The position numbers and the translations under genes are program-made. Positions 42,788-51,856 of a DNA stretch of 64,000 nt are shown here, piece by piece (the stretch's first letter is position 1; each line of letters begins with the position of its first letter). Under the pieces are notes generated by a model. That model was given only the letters and a program-made list of their open reading frames with translations, did no database searches and was not told the DNA's origin. This DNA comes from UBA9865 sp035647835 (GTDB taxonomy: Bacteria > Bacillota > Dethiobacteria > Dethiobacterales > Dethiobacteraceae). The DNA lies in the NCBI GenBank assembly GCA_035647835.1, contig DASRMS010000204.1, forward strand, positions 1 through 64,000, in the 5' to 3' direction.

Positions 42788-44716
42788 ATGTCTCTGGATT
42801 CACTTCGTAAACATGTAAACCGCGTTAAACAAGAATGGGAAAACTTTTTCGCTGGTAAAGAGGTTGACGGAGAAGTTATCCCTAATGTGATCAAACGATC
42901 TTGGGTGCGTAGTCGCGCTTATGGCGTAGATCCACTCAGTACGCTGAATGACTCGTGGGAGCCTGAAATAAAGTGGGCGGCTGAATCTAATCCGCTGCTG
43001 CAGTTAAATGTTAATTTTACTAACCCTTATGATAGTGCGGGCTACATCATCCAATTATATGATGCAGCAGGTTACCCCCTAATTAACTCCAAGGCCACCG
43101 CTCCCATGATAGAAAAAAGAATGGGTACTAATTCGGTTTGGCTGGCTTTAACCCAAAACAAGTTAGTATCTGTGTTTGGCTATGAACACTATCGCGCCAG
43201 CTACCACAACACTTATGGTGCAGCAGCACCAATTCATGGAAATGATGGTCAGGTTCTTGGTGTGATCAATGTGGTATGCAATGAGCTGGAATTAGCACCG
43301 AATATTGCATCAATGGCCTCACAATTTGCCGGCGTAGTGGAAATTTCCCTATCTTTACTAAATCGCAATGGTAAGCAATCTCCGTTAGAAGCATTCTTTT
43401 ATCAATTTCCGCAAGGCATCGCCTGGTATAGTGAGAATAAATTAATCCGCTATAATCAAAAGATTTTAGATATGCTGCAGATTAATGAGCAAGCGGGGAT
43501 ACAAGCAGCGCTTGAGAAACAGCTGTCAATTTGGCTTAGCGGACGCTTGATTAACCGTAAATCGGTTAGTATGAATATCTTGGGTCAGAAAAAAGAGTTC
43601 TACTTTACCTCCATGCCTATTGCTACTGGCCCGGGACGGGGTAAAGAGAAATTCCTGCTGTTAGAGGAAAAAGGTAATCCCAAAGGAAGCCAGCAGCTTG
43701 TCCAGCATGGTACAACTCTGGTTGAATTTGATAGTATTATTGGCGAGAGTAAACAACTTGAAGCGACAAAGCGTACTGCCCAAAAAGTGGCCAGTGCCGA
43801 TGAACCAGTACTGATCATCGGGGAAAGCGGTACAGGCAAAGAGCTCTTTGCGCAAGCCATGCACAGAGCAAGCATGCGTAGTGGTAAGTTTGTAGCTGTT
43901 AACTGTGGTGCTATTCCGGCAGAATTAGCGGAGAGTGAATTGTTTGGCTACGAACACGGTGCCTTTACAGGTGCCTTAAGAAATGGTAAAGAGGGGCTGT
44001 TGGAATCGGCTTCTGGAGGAACCATCTTTTTTGACGAGATTGAAAGTATGCCATTATTTATTCAGGTAAAACTTTTACGTGCCATTGCTACAGGGCGGAT
44101 TATGAAGGTGGGCAGCAGCCAAGAAACGCCTATTGATATACGTGTTATTTCTGCTACTAAAAAAGACTTATTAAAAGAAGCAGATGCTGGCAATTTTCGT
44201 GAAGATCTTTATTATCGCCTCAGTACTTTTATTTTGCATCTCCCAGCCTTGAATGAACGAGGTAACGATATTATTCTTTTAGCACAGCATTTTATTAAAA
44301 AGACACAACAAAAATACGGAAAATACCCATTGAAAATCACCAGAGACTTCTGGCGAGCTTTAACCTGTTATCACTGGCGGGGAAATGTTAGAGAGTTGGA
44401 GAACATTATGGGCAGAGTTGTTTTTATGGCCGAGCAACAAACAATAACTGCGGCTGCCTTGCCTGCGCCGATACAGGAATCATTGAAACTGCAGCCTGTG
44501 CAAGCAGCTTTGGCTGAAAGCGCAGATTTAGAGGAACATGCAGACGGACTATTGCAAACAGGTGAGGAAAAGATTATTGCCGCAGTATTACAAAAAACAA
44601 ACTTTAACATAAGCCAAGCTTCCCAGATCTTAGGCATCAGCCGCAAAACCCTTTACAACCGTATTAATAGTAGTGAGCGATTAAGTGACTTAAAGTCTCT
44701 TAAGGCAAAAGTGTAG
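42788..44716 (+). CDS. Sigma-54-dependent transcriptional activator, AcoR-like
   Basis: A 642-residue enhancer-binding protein. The N-terminal segment has the [15 protein letters not shown] motif and a GAF-type sensor (about 70-200), then a PAS-like region. The AAA+ core has Walker A GESGTGKE (about 344-351), the sigma-54 contact loop GAFTGA (about 391-396), Walker B FFDEIESM and a later sensor-II region. A Fis-type HTH ([20 protein letters not shown]) closes the protein. All motifs needed to open sigma-54 promoters are intact. The only clear sigma-54 promoter in the window, at 39494, is the likely target. The GAF domain probably binds the substrate or a product. Confidence 0.93.
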   Translation: MSLDSLRKHVNRVKQEWENFFAGKEVDGEVIPNVIKRSWVRSRAYGVDPLSTLNDSWEPEIKWAAESNPLLQLNVNFTNPYDSAGYIIQLYDAAGYPLINSKATAPMIEKRMGTNSVWLALTQNKLVSVFGYEHYRASYHNTYGAAAPIHGNDGQVLGVINVVCNELELAPNIASMASQFAGVVEISLSLLNRNGKQSPLEAFFYQFPQGIAWYSENKLIRYNQKILDMLQINEQAGIQAALEKQLSIWLSGRLINRKSVSMNILGQKKEFYFTSMPIATGPGRGKEKFLLLEEKGNPKGSQQLVQHGTTLVEFDSIIGESKQLEATKRTAQKVASADEPVLIIGESGTGKELFAQAMHRASMRSGKFVAVNCGAIPAELAESELFGYEHGAFTGALRNGKEGLLESASGGTIFFDEIESMPLFIQVKLLRAIATGRIMKVGSSQETPIDIRVISATKKDLLKEADAGNFREDLYYRLSTFILHLPALNERGNDIILLAQHFIKKTQQKYGKYPLKITRDFWRALTCYHWRGNVRELENIMGRVVFMAEQQTITAAALPAPIQESLKLQPVQAALAESADLEEHADGLLQTGEEKIIAAVLQKTNFNISQASQILGISRKTLYNRINSSERLSDLKSLKAKV

Positions 44717-44785
44717 GCAGCGAGCGTAAATTAAAAAAATCTCGTAGAAGAATAAAGGATAATCTTCTTTTCTAGCGAATTGTAT

Positions 44786-44809
44786 AATTGTTATTATATA
44801 GTAACAATT
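44786..44809 (+). promoter_or_regulatory. Inverted repeat upstream of the corrinoid protein gene
   Basis: AATTGTTA (44786-44793) and TAACAATT (44802-44809) form perfect 8-bp arms around 8 bases, overlapping a TATAAT-like box (44783-44788). Candidate operator. A second hairpin, TCTCAGC-GTGT-GCTGAGA (44889-44906), lies in the probable leader. Confidence 0.5.
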
Positions 44810-44950
44810 TGCACTACTTTTAATTTTTAGATCGTGTTTGATTAGCGCCCATAGCTGTTGCCAAAGCGACAGTGTATATAGGTATGGGTCTCAGCGTGTG
44901 CTGAGAACAACAGCGCCTTGTGCGTGCAAGTTAAAAAAGGAGGATTGTAC

Positions 44951-45589
44951 ATGTTAGATCTTAAAGTTTTAACAGAAGCAGTGGGAGAACTGGATGAGGA
45001 AAAGGTAGTTAGTGAACTGGAAGCATTCGTAGCTAGCAACCCAACTGAACAGGAAGCACAAAAAGCGGTTGCAGCCTGCCAAGCTGGCATGGCTATTGTC
45101 GGTGATTTATTTGAGCAAGGTGAATACTTTGTAGGTGACTTAATTTTTGCTGGTGAATTACTTACAAACGCTATCAACGTTCTCAAGCCTGTTCTAGGCA
45201 GCGGCACTACTGACAGCATTGGTACCCTCGTTTTAGGTACAGTTGCTGGTGACTTACATGATATCGGTAAAAACATCTATAAGAGTATGATGGAAGCTGC
45301 TGGCTTTGAAGTACACGATCTGGGTATTGACCAGCCTGCTAGCGCATTTATCGAGAAGATCAAAGAAGTTAAGCCTGATGTTGTTGGGATGAGCGGCGTG
45401 TTAACATTGGCCCTTGAGTCAATGAAAGAAACCGTGGATGCACTGAAAGAAGCTGGCGTTCGTGACAGCGTTAAAATCATCATTGGTGGTAACCCTGTAA
45501 CTAAGGAAGCTAGTGAGCAAATCGGTGCTGACGCCTTTACAACTAATGCGGCTGAAGGCGTTAAAATTGCCCAAGGTTGGGTTTCTTAA
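44951..45589 (+). CDS. Corrinoid (B12)-binding methyl-carrier protein, MtbC/MttC/MtaC type
   Basis: A 212-residue two-domain protein. The N-terminal helical cap (about 1-85) is followed by a cobalamin-binding Rossmann domain with the base-off motif GDLHDIGKN (His103 is the predicted lower cobalt ligand), MSGVLTLA and IIGGNPV. It carries a methyl group on cobalt between a substrate methyltransferase and an acceptor methyltransferase. ATG 44951 follows AAAAGGAGG by about 7 bases. It is encoded alone, right after the sigma-54 activator and before a strong terminator. The partner methyltransferase and the RamA-type activator are not next to it. Confidence 0.92.
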   Translation: MLDLKVLTEAVGELDEEKVVSELEAFVASNPTEQEAQKAVAACQAGMAIVGDLFEQGEYFVGDLIFAGELLTNAINVLKPVLGSGTTDSIGTLVLGTVAGDLHDIGKNIYKSMMEAAGFEVHDLGIDQPASAFIEKIKEVKPDVVGMSGVLTLALESMKETVDALKEAGVRDSVKIIIGGNPVTKEASEQIGADAFTTNAAEGVKIAQGWVS

Positions 45590-45607
45590 TTAGTATAGCT
45601 AGCTAAT

Positions 45608-45644
45608 AAAGTGACAAAGGGAATATTCCCTTTGTCACTTTTTC
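45608..45644 (+). terminator. Terminator of the corrinoid protein gene
   Basis: A perfect palindrome of 17 bp per arm built on AAAGTGACAAAGGGAAT (45608-45641), followed by T residues. Confidence 0.93.
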
Positions 45645-45845
45645 TTACTGCTGGGAAATTTTCTTGTTTTACACTTACACTGATTGTTAGCAGTAGAGCA
45701 CCATGGTTCCCCTCGACTGTTGGCAGGAAATACCTGTCTCTAGCGAGAAAATAGATGTATACACCTATAAACCTAAAAAGATAATATGAATTAATATATA
45801 ATTTTAGGTATAAGTGGAAAAAATGAAGGTGGAGGTGTATGCACA

Positions 45846-46559
45846 TTGAAACTCACCCCGCGTTTACAGGCAATTGCTGAATTAATTCCACCGGGAAGTG
45901 TCATCGCGGATATTGGTACAGATCACGCTTATTTACCTATATATCTGTTGCTGGAACAAATTAGTCAAAGTGCGGTGGCCGCAGATATTAACGAGGCACC
46001 ATTAGAACAAGCACAAGAAACAGTGGCAGCTTTTAATTGTCATCAAAAAATAGATTTACGACTTGGTGACGGCTTGGAGATTTTGCAAGAAGCTGATGGC
46101 GTGGATACTATCGTTATTGCCGGCTTAGGCGGACGAACTATTGCCTCCATTCTAGAAACAGGAAGCGATAAACTCCGACAACTTAAGCGGATTATTTTAC
46201 AGCCAATGAATGAAACAGGTTATTTAAGATTGTTTTTAGCTAAAAATGGTTTAGCTATTGTGCATGAAGAGCTAGTTTTAGAAGGTAAACATTTGTATGA
46301 GATTATTTTGGCTCACCCTGGCCAGGAAATAGAAGAGGATCCTTTCAAACTTTCGCTGGGACCTCGCTTGTTAGAGAAAAAGCCTCCCCTTTTACCATTA
46401 TTATTAAAAGAGAAAATCCGCAAATTGCGTATTGTTTACCATAGTTTACAACGTGCAAAAAAGAAAGATGTTTCGGGCAAAATCCGTGATGTGCAGAAGG
46501 AATTAGATTGTCTGCAGGAGGTGTTAGCAGGTGCAACTCAACGTACAGACACTGATTAA
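45846..46559 (+). CDS. trmK: tRNA (adenine-N1) methyltransferase TrmK
   Basis: A 237-residue SAM-dependent enzyme methylating A22 in bacterial tRNA. The N-terminus KLTPRLQAIAELIPPGSVIADIGTDHAYLP is diagnostic, with the SAM loop DIGTDHAY. Later blocks are IVIAGLGGRTIASIL and the NPPY-like ILQPMNE. A C-terminal coiled coil is present. TTG 45846 follows GGAGGT by 9 bases. It overlaps the Nif3 gene by 29 bases, a common order downstream of rpoD in Bacillota. Confidence 0.94.
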   Translation: MKLTPRLQAIAELIPPGSVIADIGTDHAYLPIYLLLEQISQSAVAADINEAPLEQAQETVAAFNCHQKIDLRLGDGLEILQEADGVDTIVIAGLGGRTIASILETGSDKLRQLKRIILQPMNETGYLRLFLAKNGLAIVHEELVLEGKHLYEIILAHPGQEIEEDPFKLSLGPRLLEKKPPLLPLLLKEKIRKLRIVYHSLQRAKKKDVSGKIRDVQKELDCLQEVLAGATQRTDTD

Positions 46560-47649
46560 AATATTGGAAGAGCTAGCACCTAAACATTTAGCCCTGGAAT
46601 GGGATCATGTCGGCTTGCAGCTTGGTAGTATGCAAGGCACTGTCAAGAAAATTTACGTAGCTTTGGATGTTAATGCAGAAGTTTTAGCTGAAGCTGTGAT
46701 GAAGGGTGCTGATTTTATTGTCACCCATCACCCATTTATCTTTAAGCCGTTGACGACTATTCGTACTGATCAAGAAAAGGGTAAATTAATTCAGCAAGCC
46801 CTGCAAACAGGCATCCGGATTTATGCTGCTCATACCAATTTGGATATAGCATTTGGCGGCGTTAACGATGTTTTGGCGGCACGACTTGGCTTGCAAGGTA
46901 CACAGGTTTTACGGATCACGGACCAGGAGGAGCTGCTGAAAGTTGTGGTATTTGTGCCCCAGCGTGATGAGCATAATGTCCGTACTGCGATGGCGGCTGC
47001 AGGTGCTGGGTGCTGGGGAAATTATAGTCATTGTAGTTTTTATACCACTGGTACGGGTACCTTTATGCCCCAGAAAGGATCGAATCCTTACCTTGGCGAG
47101 CAAGGCCAGCTAGAGAAGGTTGAAGAAGTACGGCTGGAAACTATTATCCCTGCCAGCTTAAGTAAGCGTGTAGTGCGAGCGATGCTGAAAGCACATCCTT
47201 ATGAGGAAGTAGCGTATGATTTGTATCCCTTAGCAAACAAGGGAAAAGAGTACGGGTTAGGTAGAATTGGTAATCTACAGCACTCATTACTATTATCAGA
47301 ATTCTGTCATTTGGTTAAAGAAAGGTTAGAGATTCCTTTTGTGCGTGTGACAGGTGATACAGATAAACTAATTAGCAAAGTGGCTGTTTGTGGCGGTGCC
47401 GGCAGTGACTTAATTGCTGCTGCTTCTTTTGCCGGGGCTGAGGCCTTGGTAACTGGAGATTTAAAATACCATGAAGCCCAGGAGGCGCAGGTCTTGGGCG
47501 TGGCAGTTATTGATGCGGGGCATGATGGGACGGAACGTATTATTGTGCCTGCCCTTTGTGATTATCTGCAGCAACAGTTGGCTGCTGCCGGTTATCACAT
47601 TGAGATCATCGCTTCGTCAATTGATACAACACTCTGGAACTTATTCTAG
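46531..47649 (+). CDS. Nif3-like dinuclear metal-center protein (YqfO)
   Basis: A 372-residue member of the NIF3/GCH1-type-like family. The metal-binding motifs are WDHVGLQLGS near the start, IVTHHPFIF (His-His) and the late DAGHDGTE. An inserted CutA1-like domain (about 130-230) is typical of the long Bacillota version. The function is unsettled. GTG 46531 starts inside trmK, and the overlap indicates coupled translation. Confidence 0.93.
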   Translation: MQLNVQTLIKILEELAPKHLALEWDHVGLQLGSMQGTVKKIYVALDVNAEVLAEAVMKGADFIVTHHPFIFKPLTTIRTDQEKGKLIQQALQTGIRIYAAHTNLDIAFGGVNDVLAARLGLQGTQVLRITDQEELLKVVVFVPQRDEHNVRTAMAAAGAGCWGNYSHCSFYTTGTGTFMPQKGSNPYLGEQGQLEKVEEVRLETIIPASLSKRVVRAMLKAHPYEEVAYDLYPLANKGKEYGLGRIGNLQHSLLLSEFCHLVKERLEIPFVRVTGDTDKLISKVAVCGGAGSDLIAAASFAGAEALVTGDLKYHEAQEAQVLGVAVIDAGHDGTERIIVPALCDYLQQQLAAAGYHIEIIASSIDTTLWNLF

Positions 47650-47673
47650 ACAGGTGAATAACCTGTCTTTTAT
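47648..47673 (+). terminator. Terminator of trmK-nif3
   Basis: AGACAGGT-GAATA-ACCTGTCT followed by TTT. It begins at the stop codon. Confidence 0.85.
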
Positions 47674-47733
47674 TGTGCTTCTATGCTTATACCTTTTGCC
47701 ATGAAGTGATGCAGCATGGGGACAGTAAAAAAT

Positions 47734-47776
47734 AAAAAGCTTGCCCTGGGAAGCTAAAAAACGCAAGCTTTTTAAT
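47734..47776 (+). terminator. Second hairpin upstream of the zinc-ribbon gene
   Basis: AAAAAGCTTGC (47734-47744) pairs with GCAAGCTTTTT (47763-47773). It may be a backup terminator or an attenuator for the next gene. Confidence 0.6.
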
Positions 47777-47797
47777 CTAAATAAGGAGGTTGCTAGG

Positions 47798-48505
47798 ATG
47801 GGAGAATTACAAAAACTTTACGAGCTGCAGCAAGTTGAATTAAAGATTGAGAGTTTGCAAAAAACCTTAAAAGAACTGCCCGTTTTTGCTGCATTTAAAC
47901 TGTTGCAAGCTGAAACAGCGGATGCTAAAGAAGCATTGGGGTGGGCTGAAACAAAACTAACTGAACAGGATAAGCGTCTTCACCGTTTAGAGATGGATCT
48001 ACAGGATGCTGAAGCAGAGCAGGAGAAAGCACAAACTCAGTTGTTTAGTAATAGTAATCAGAGCAGTAAGGGGTTAGAACAACTAGAGCGGCGCAGTGAT
48101 GCTTTAGGCAAAGAACGTCTGGAAAAAGAGGAAATGCTGCTCTTGGCGATGGAAGGGAAAGATAATCTAGCGCAAACACTGCAAAAATCAAAGGATGATT
48201 ATCGGTCACGGCGGAAGAAATTGCGCCAGTTACAGAAAACAGGTAATGCTGAAATCCAAGAGTTGAAAAACAAAATTAATGACTTGCAAGAGCAACGGAA
48301 GCAGCTGCAGGAACAAATCAGTGAATCCCTTTTAAAGGATTACCGTCAGCAGCGCCCACGTTATAACGGTAAACCTTTAGCGCATCTGGAAAACGATTGC
48401 TGCAGCGGCTGCCGTGTGATGGTTTTTAAGACGCTGAAAAGTAATTTAAATCAACCAAATAGTAAAGTCTTTTGTGAGAATTGCGGCCGCCGTTTAGTGC
48501 CCTAA
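47798..48505 (+). CDS. Coiled-coil zinc-ribbon protein (COG1579, CdsZ-like)
   Basis: A 235-residue protein. Residues 1-190 are a long, charged coiled coil (repeated ELKNKINDLQEQRKQLQEQ type). The C-terminal ~45 residues form a C4 zinc ribbon with CCSGCRVMV and CENCGRRLV. The family is ubiquitous in Bacillota next to nif3/rnpB, and its role is poorly known. ATG 47798 follows AAGGAGG by about 8 bases. Confidence 0.9.
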   Translation: MGELQKLYELQQVELKIESLQKTLKELPVFAAFKLLQAETADAKEALGWAETKLTEQDKRLHRLEMDLQDAEAEQEKAQTQLFSNSNQSSKGLEQLERRSDALGKERLEKEEMLLLAMEGKDNLAQTLQKSKDDYRSRRKKLRQLQKTGNAEIQELKNKINDLQEQRKQLQEQISESLLKDYRQQRPRYNGKPLAHLENDCCSGCRVMVFKTLKSNLNQPNSKVFCENCGRRLVP

Positions 48506-48528
48506 AGTGTAAATCCATTCATTTCCTT

Positions 48529-48557
48529 TTGACTTTTGGACAAAGGAATGCTAAACT
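48529..48557 (+). promoter_or_regulatory. Promoter of rnpB
   Basis: TTGACT (48529-48534), 17 bases, TAAACT (48552-48557), 27 bases before the RNase P RNA. Confidence 0.7.
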
Positions 48558-48583
48558 AGATAATCCTGAGACAATTTCATATA

Positions 48584-48926
48584 AAGTAGGTCGGATAGTC
48601 GCGGGGACAATTGTTCTCGAGGAAAGTCCGAGCTCCATAGAGCAGGGTGCTGGGTAACGCCCAGTGAGGGTGACCTCAAGGAAAGTGCCACAGAAAGATA
48701 CCGCCTTCGTGTGAGGTAAGGGTGAAATGGTGCGGTAAGAGCGCACCAGCAGTCAGGTGACTGGCTGGCTAGGTAAACCCCACCTGGAGCAAGACCAAAT
48801 AGGGGAGAGTTGACGTTGCTCGCCGATCTCCCGGGTTAGGTCGCTAGAGATGTTAGGCAACTAACATCCCAGAGAGATGGCTATCGTCCCGTAAGGGAAA
48901 CAGAACTCGGCTTACAGACCTGCTTT
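48584..48926 (+). ncRNA. rnpB: RNase P RNA, type A
   Basis: The catalytic RNA of RNase P, about 343 bases. The 5' AAGTAGGTCGGATAGTCGC and the internal GAGGAAAGTCCGAGCTC (CR I) are visible. ACAGAAAGATACCGCC follows, and the 3' end has CAGAACTCGGCTTACAGACCTGCTT. The two ends pair as helix P1 (AAGTAGGTC / GACCTGCTT). It has its own promoter and terminator. Confidence 0.96.
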
Positions 48927-48938
48927 ATACAAAGTTCC

Positions 48939-48972
48939 ATAGACACTACGCTTTAAGCGTAGTGTCTATTTT
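48939..48972 (+). terminator. Terminator of rnpB
   Basis: ATAGACACTACGCT pairs with AGCGTAGTGTCTAT, followed by TTTTG. Confidence 0.92.
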
Positions 48973-48993
48973 GTCATGGACATAGAAGCAACT

Positions 48994-49098
48994 TTATAAG
49001 CCGAGTTTGAGTTTCAACAATTCCTGTTGGGTAAATTCACCTTTGTAAAGCCTTGTTAAAAAGGCGCTGTAAACACCGTATTTTATATATTTGCACAC
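48994..49098 (-). pseudogene. Possible short ORF or gene remnant after the HxlR gene
   Basis: A 34-codon frame from GTG 49098 (minus strand), ending ...YKGEFTQQELLKLKLGL. It reads like the C-terminus of a protein rather than random sequence, but there is no ribosome site and no matching upstream part; the frame overlaps the HxlR stop region. It may be a remnant or chance. Confidence 0.25.
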
Positions 49099-49099
49099 A

Positions 49100-49462
49100 T
49101 TATTCTTGGGACATTTTTACTCCCCAAATTGCAAGTAGATTTAAGATTGGCATTAGGTCTTCACAGGCATCCGTTAAAGAATATTCTACTCTCACGGGAA
49201 TTCCATCATACTGTTTTCGGTATAATAAGCCATCATTTACTAATTCCTTCAAAGAACTGGCCAACATTGTGTTCGTTATGCCGCGAATTTTACGTTTTAG
49301 CTCATTATATCTTGTTGTTCCGTCGTGGTGTAAGGCACATAAAATGGGTGTTTTCCACTTTCCGCCTATCAACTTCAATGCGTTCCCTAACGGACAGTAA
49401 TTTTTACAAGGGCAATTATTGCTACTGAGACTTTCATAGCAATTATTTAGTTCTGTAATCAT
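49100..49462 (-). CDS. HxlR-family transcriptional regulator
   Basis: A 120-residue winged-helix regulator. The family signature C-PLGNALKLIGGKWKTPIL is present with a preceding Cys cluster (NNCPCKNYCP), then RYNELKRKIRGITNTMLASSLKEL (recognition helix) and DGLLYRKQYDGIPVRVEYSLT. HxlR/YodB-type members often sense thiol-reactive or electrophilic compounds. The extra N-terminal cysteines make that plausible. The gene is divergent from the flavin-binding protein at 49583, its likely target. Confidence 0.92.
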   Translation of the reverse strand: MITELNNCYESLSSNNCPCKNYCPLGNALKLIGGKWKTPILCALHHDGTTRYNELKRKIRGITNTMLASSLKELVNDGLLYRKQYDGIPVRVEYSLTDACEDLMPILNLLAIWGVKMSQE

Positions 49463-49582
49463 ATTTTCCCTACCTACTCATTATATTCTGCGTAATTGAA
49501 AATGAACTATTGCAGTAGTATTATTATACCAGGTAGTAAAAGCAAAGTTAAGAGCTGCCAAACAATTTTAGGAGGTAAAATT

Positions 49583-49888
49583 ATGGTTATTAATGAGGAA
49601 GTAAAGGAAGTTCTCGAGGGTTCGGCATTTCTAACGCTTGTTACGGTGAATGTAGATGGCACCCCTCACCCTATTATTGCGGGAAAAGGACAAGTTGTAA
49701 ACGATACAGTAGTCTTTGGTATTTACAAAATGGTGATAACGCAGAAGAATTTGATGTCAAACAAAAGTGCCTGGGTTGTAGGGGCGACAAAGGCTGAAGG
49801 TGCTAAAGGTTATCGACTCACAGGTACAGCGGAAGCGAAGGATAAGCAGCTTATTTTCACTCCGACAAAAATAGATGTTCTGCTCTAA
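49583..49888 (+). CDS. Pyridoxamine 5'-phosphate oxidase-like FMN-binding protein
   Basis: A 101-residue split-barrel protein. VLEGSAFLTLVTVNVDGTPHPIIAGKG is the N-terminal barrel pattern of the PNPOx-like superfamily. It is shorter than typical members (about 130-140), so it may be a minimal form. ATG 49583 follows TTAGGAGG by about 7 bases; the frame continues upstream without a site. It is divergently transcribed from the HxlR regulator, an arrangement common for flavin reductase-like detoxification genes. Confidence 0.75.
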   Translation: MVINEEVKEVLEGSAFLTLVTVNVDGTPHPIIAGKGQVVNDTVVFGIYKMVITQKNLMSNKSAWVVGATKAEGAKGYRLTGTAEAKDKQLIFTPTKIDVLL

Positions 49889-49910
49889 ATATTAATAAAC
49901 ATATATCAAA

Positions 49911-49957
49911 AAGGGAAGAAGATACTATCAAAACAACTAGAGTACTTCTTCCTTTTT
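49911..49957 (+). terminator. Terminator of the flavin-binding protein gene
   Basis: GGAAGAAG (49914-49921) pairs with CTTCTTCC (49945-49952), followed by T residues. Confidence 0.75.
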
Positions 49958-50024
49958 CTTTGTTATGATTTAACATGACAATGTTTATGTTGCCGATGAT
50001 TTTAATAGGAATTTCTTAAAAAGG

Positions 50025-50072
50025 AATAAGCAGGCATCTTCTGGCAAACAGAAAAACCTGCTTATTTTTTGT
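50025..50072 (+). terminator. Second terminator-like hairpin upstream of rmuC
   Basis: AATAAGCAGG (50025-50034) pairs with CCTGCTTATT (50057-50066), with a run of T after it. The rest of 49889-50260 shows no gene. Confidence 0.8.
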
Positions 50073-50260
50073 GCGACCAAAGCTTTCTGCTTGCGCTGCT
50101 AGACCAGACAGTTCCTATTTTGTGGCTCACAACTTGCTCAGGAAGTAAATAATTATGGAAAAGGTAACAGCCCTTTATCAAGGCGACAATTAGTTAAGCA
50201 GGAAGTATCTGAAATTCGTGGAATTGAGTAATAACTGGCGAAAGATGAGGGAGGTTTTTT

Positions 50261-51724
50261 ATGCTGGAGACTATACTATTAGTATTTGCAATTCTCAATT
50301 TAGTAGTTGTACTGTTGATGCTGCAAAAAATGGGGCACGTGGATAATCGTGAACTTAAGCAGATGATGCGTGAAGAGATAGCTGCTTTGCGCAATGAAAT
50401 TACTTTGAGTGCGCGTCAAAATCGCGAGGAATTAAACGCCTCTGTGAGGGCTTTTGGGGACTCACTTTCTAAACAAAGCATGGAGATGGCGATGCTGCAA
50501 AAAGTTCAGCTGGATACACTGACCGCCAGTAATGAACAGCGGTTGGATGCCCTGCGCAAAAGTATGGAGGCAAAGTTGACTCATTTGCAGGGTCAACAAA
50601 ATACTGATGCTTTGCAAAACCGTACTGAACTGGCAAAATCGCTGCACTCATTTGAGGAAAAGTTCCATACCAGTGTCAATGAGTTGAATGCTACGCAACG
50701 ACAGAAGTTTAGTGATTTGGCGGAGCAGCTGGAGAAGCTTGTACAAACCAGTGCAGATAAATTAGAAAGAATGCGTGGTACTCTGGAGGCAAAACTACAA
50801 GAGCTGCGCACAGATAATACAGAAAAACTAGAGATGATCAGAGCCACAGTGGAAGAAAAACTGCAGGCTACGCTGGAAAAACGTTTAGGTGAGTCTTTTA
50901 AACAGGTCAGTGAGCGGCTGGAACAGGTGCATCAGGGGCTAGGTGAAATGCAAAATTTAGCCACAGGTGTGGGTGATTTGAAAAAGGCTTTAGTTAATGT
51001 TAAAGTCCGCGGTACGCTGGGTGAAATTCAGCTGGCGAGCATTCTTGAGGAAATCCTAACGCCAGAACAGTATGCGGTTAACGTGGCTGTGCGGCCGGGC
51101 AGGAATGAGCGGGTTGAGTTTGCGCTGAAGATGCCCGGTAAAGATGAACATCCTGTTTGGTTACCCATTGATGCTAAATTTCCCATGGAAGATTATCAGC
51201 GCCTGTTGGATGCTTATGAGAGTGCGGACTTGGCGCAAGCAGAAGCTTGTGCGAAACAGCTGGAAGCAAGTATTAAGAAATGTGCCAAGGATATTCGCGA
51301 TAAATATCTAGACCCGCCGGCAACAACGGATTTTGGCATCATGTTTTTACCCTTTGAAGGGTTATATGCCGAGGTTTTACGCCGTAATGGCCTCTTTGAA
51401 ACACTGATGCGTGATTATAAAGTAGCAATAACAGGGCCTACCACCTTAGCAGCTTTCTTAAATAGCCTGCAAATGGGTTTTCGCACCTTAACTATTGAAA
51501 AACGTACCAGTGAAGTTTGGTCACTGCTGGGGGCTGTTAAAACTGAATTTGGTCGTTTTGGCGCTTTGCTCGATAAAACTAGAAAAAAACTGCAGGAAGC
51601 CAGCAATACTATTGATGTTGCTTCCCGTAAATCTCGTACTATTGAACGGAAGCTAAAAGATGTGCAAGAATTACCTGATTTAGAAAGCGAACAGGTATTA
51701 TTGCCAGTTGAGGAGAATAGTTGA
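50261..51724 (+). CDS. rmuC: DNA recombination protein RmuC
   Basis: A 487-residue protein. One N-terminal membrane segment (about 3-22) is followed by a long coiled coil (about 30-240) and the nuclease-like RmuC core. The core has LKKALVNVKVRGTLGEIQL, LPIDAKFPMEDYQRL and GIMFLPFEGLYAEVLR. RmuC limits inversions between short repeats. ATG 50261 follows GAGGGAGG. The gene stands alone. Confidence 0.94.
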   Translation: MLETILLVFAILNLVVVLLMLQKMGHVDNRELKQMMREEIAALRNEITLSARQNREELNASVRAFGDSLSKQSMEMAMLQKVQLDTLTASNEQRLDALRKSMEAKLTHLQGQQNTDALQNRTELAKSLHSFEEKFHTSVNELNATQRQKFSDLAEQLEKLVQTSADKLERMRGTLEAKLQELRTDNTEKLEMIRATVEEKLQATLEKRLGESFKQVSERLEQVHQGLGEMQNLATGVGDLKKALVNVKVRGTLGEIQLASILEEILTPEQYAVNVAVRPGRNERVEFALKMPGKDEHPVWLPIDAKFPMEDYQRLLDAYESADLAQAEACAKQLEASIKKCAKDIRDKYLDPPATTDFGIMFLPFEGLYAEVLRRNGLFETLMRDYKVAITGPTTLAAFLNSLQMGFRTLTIEKRTSEVWSLLGAVKTEFGRFGALLDKTRKKLQEASNTIDVASRKSRTIERKLKDVQELPDLESEQVLLPVEENS

Positions 51725-51856
51725 AGTTAAAATATTGTGCCAGAGAGAAAGTTCAGAAAGGTCAGTAAAAAGTACTGCTCTTGTGCAGGAAATTGTTAGC
51801 TTATGTCGAATCATAGCTAATGCGCTCTTGCCAGAAGCAGAATTTAGGAGTTTATC

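Noticed and set aside
48519..48746. 75-codon minus-strand frame
   Set aside because: It is antisense to the RNase P RNA.
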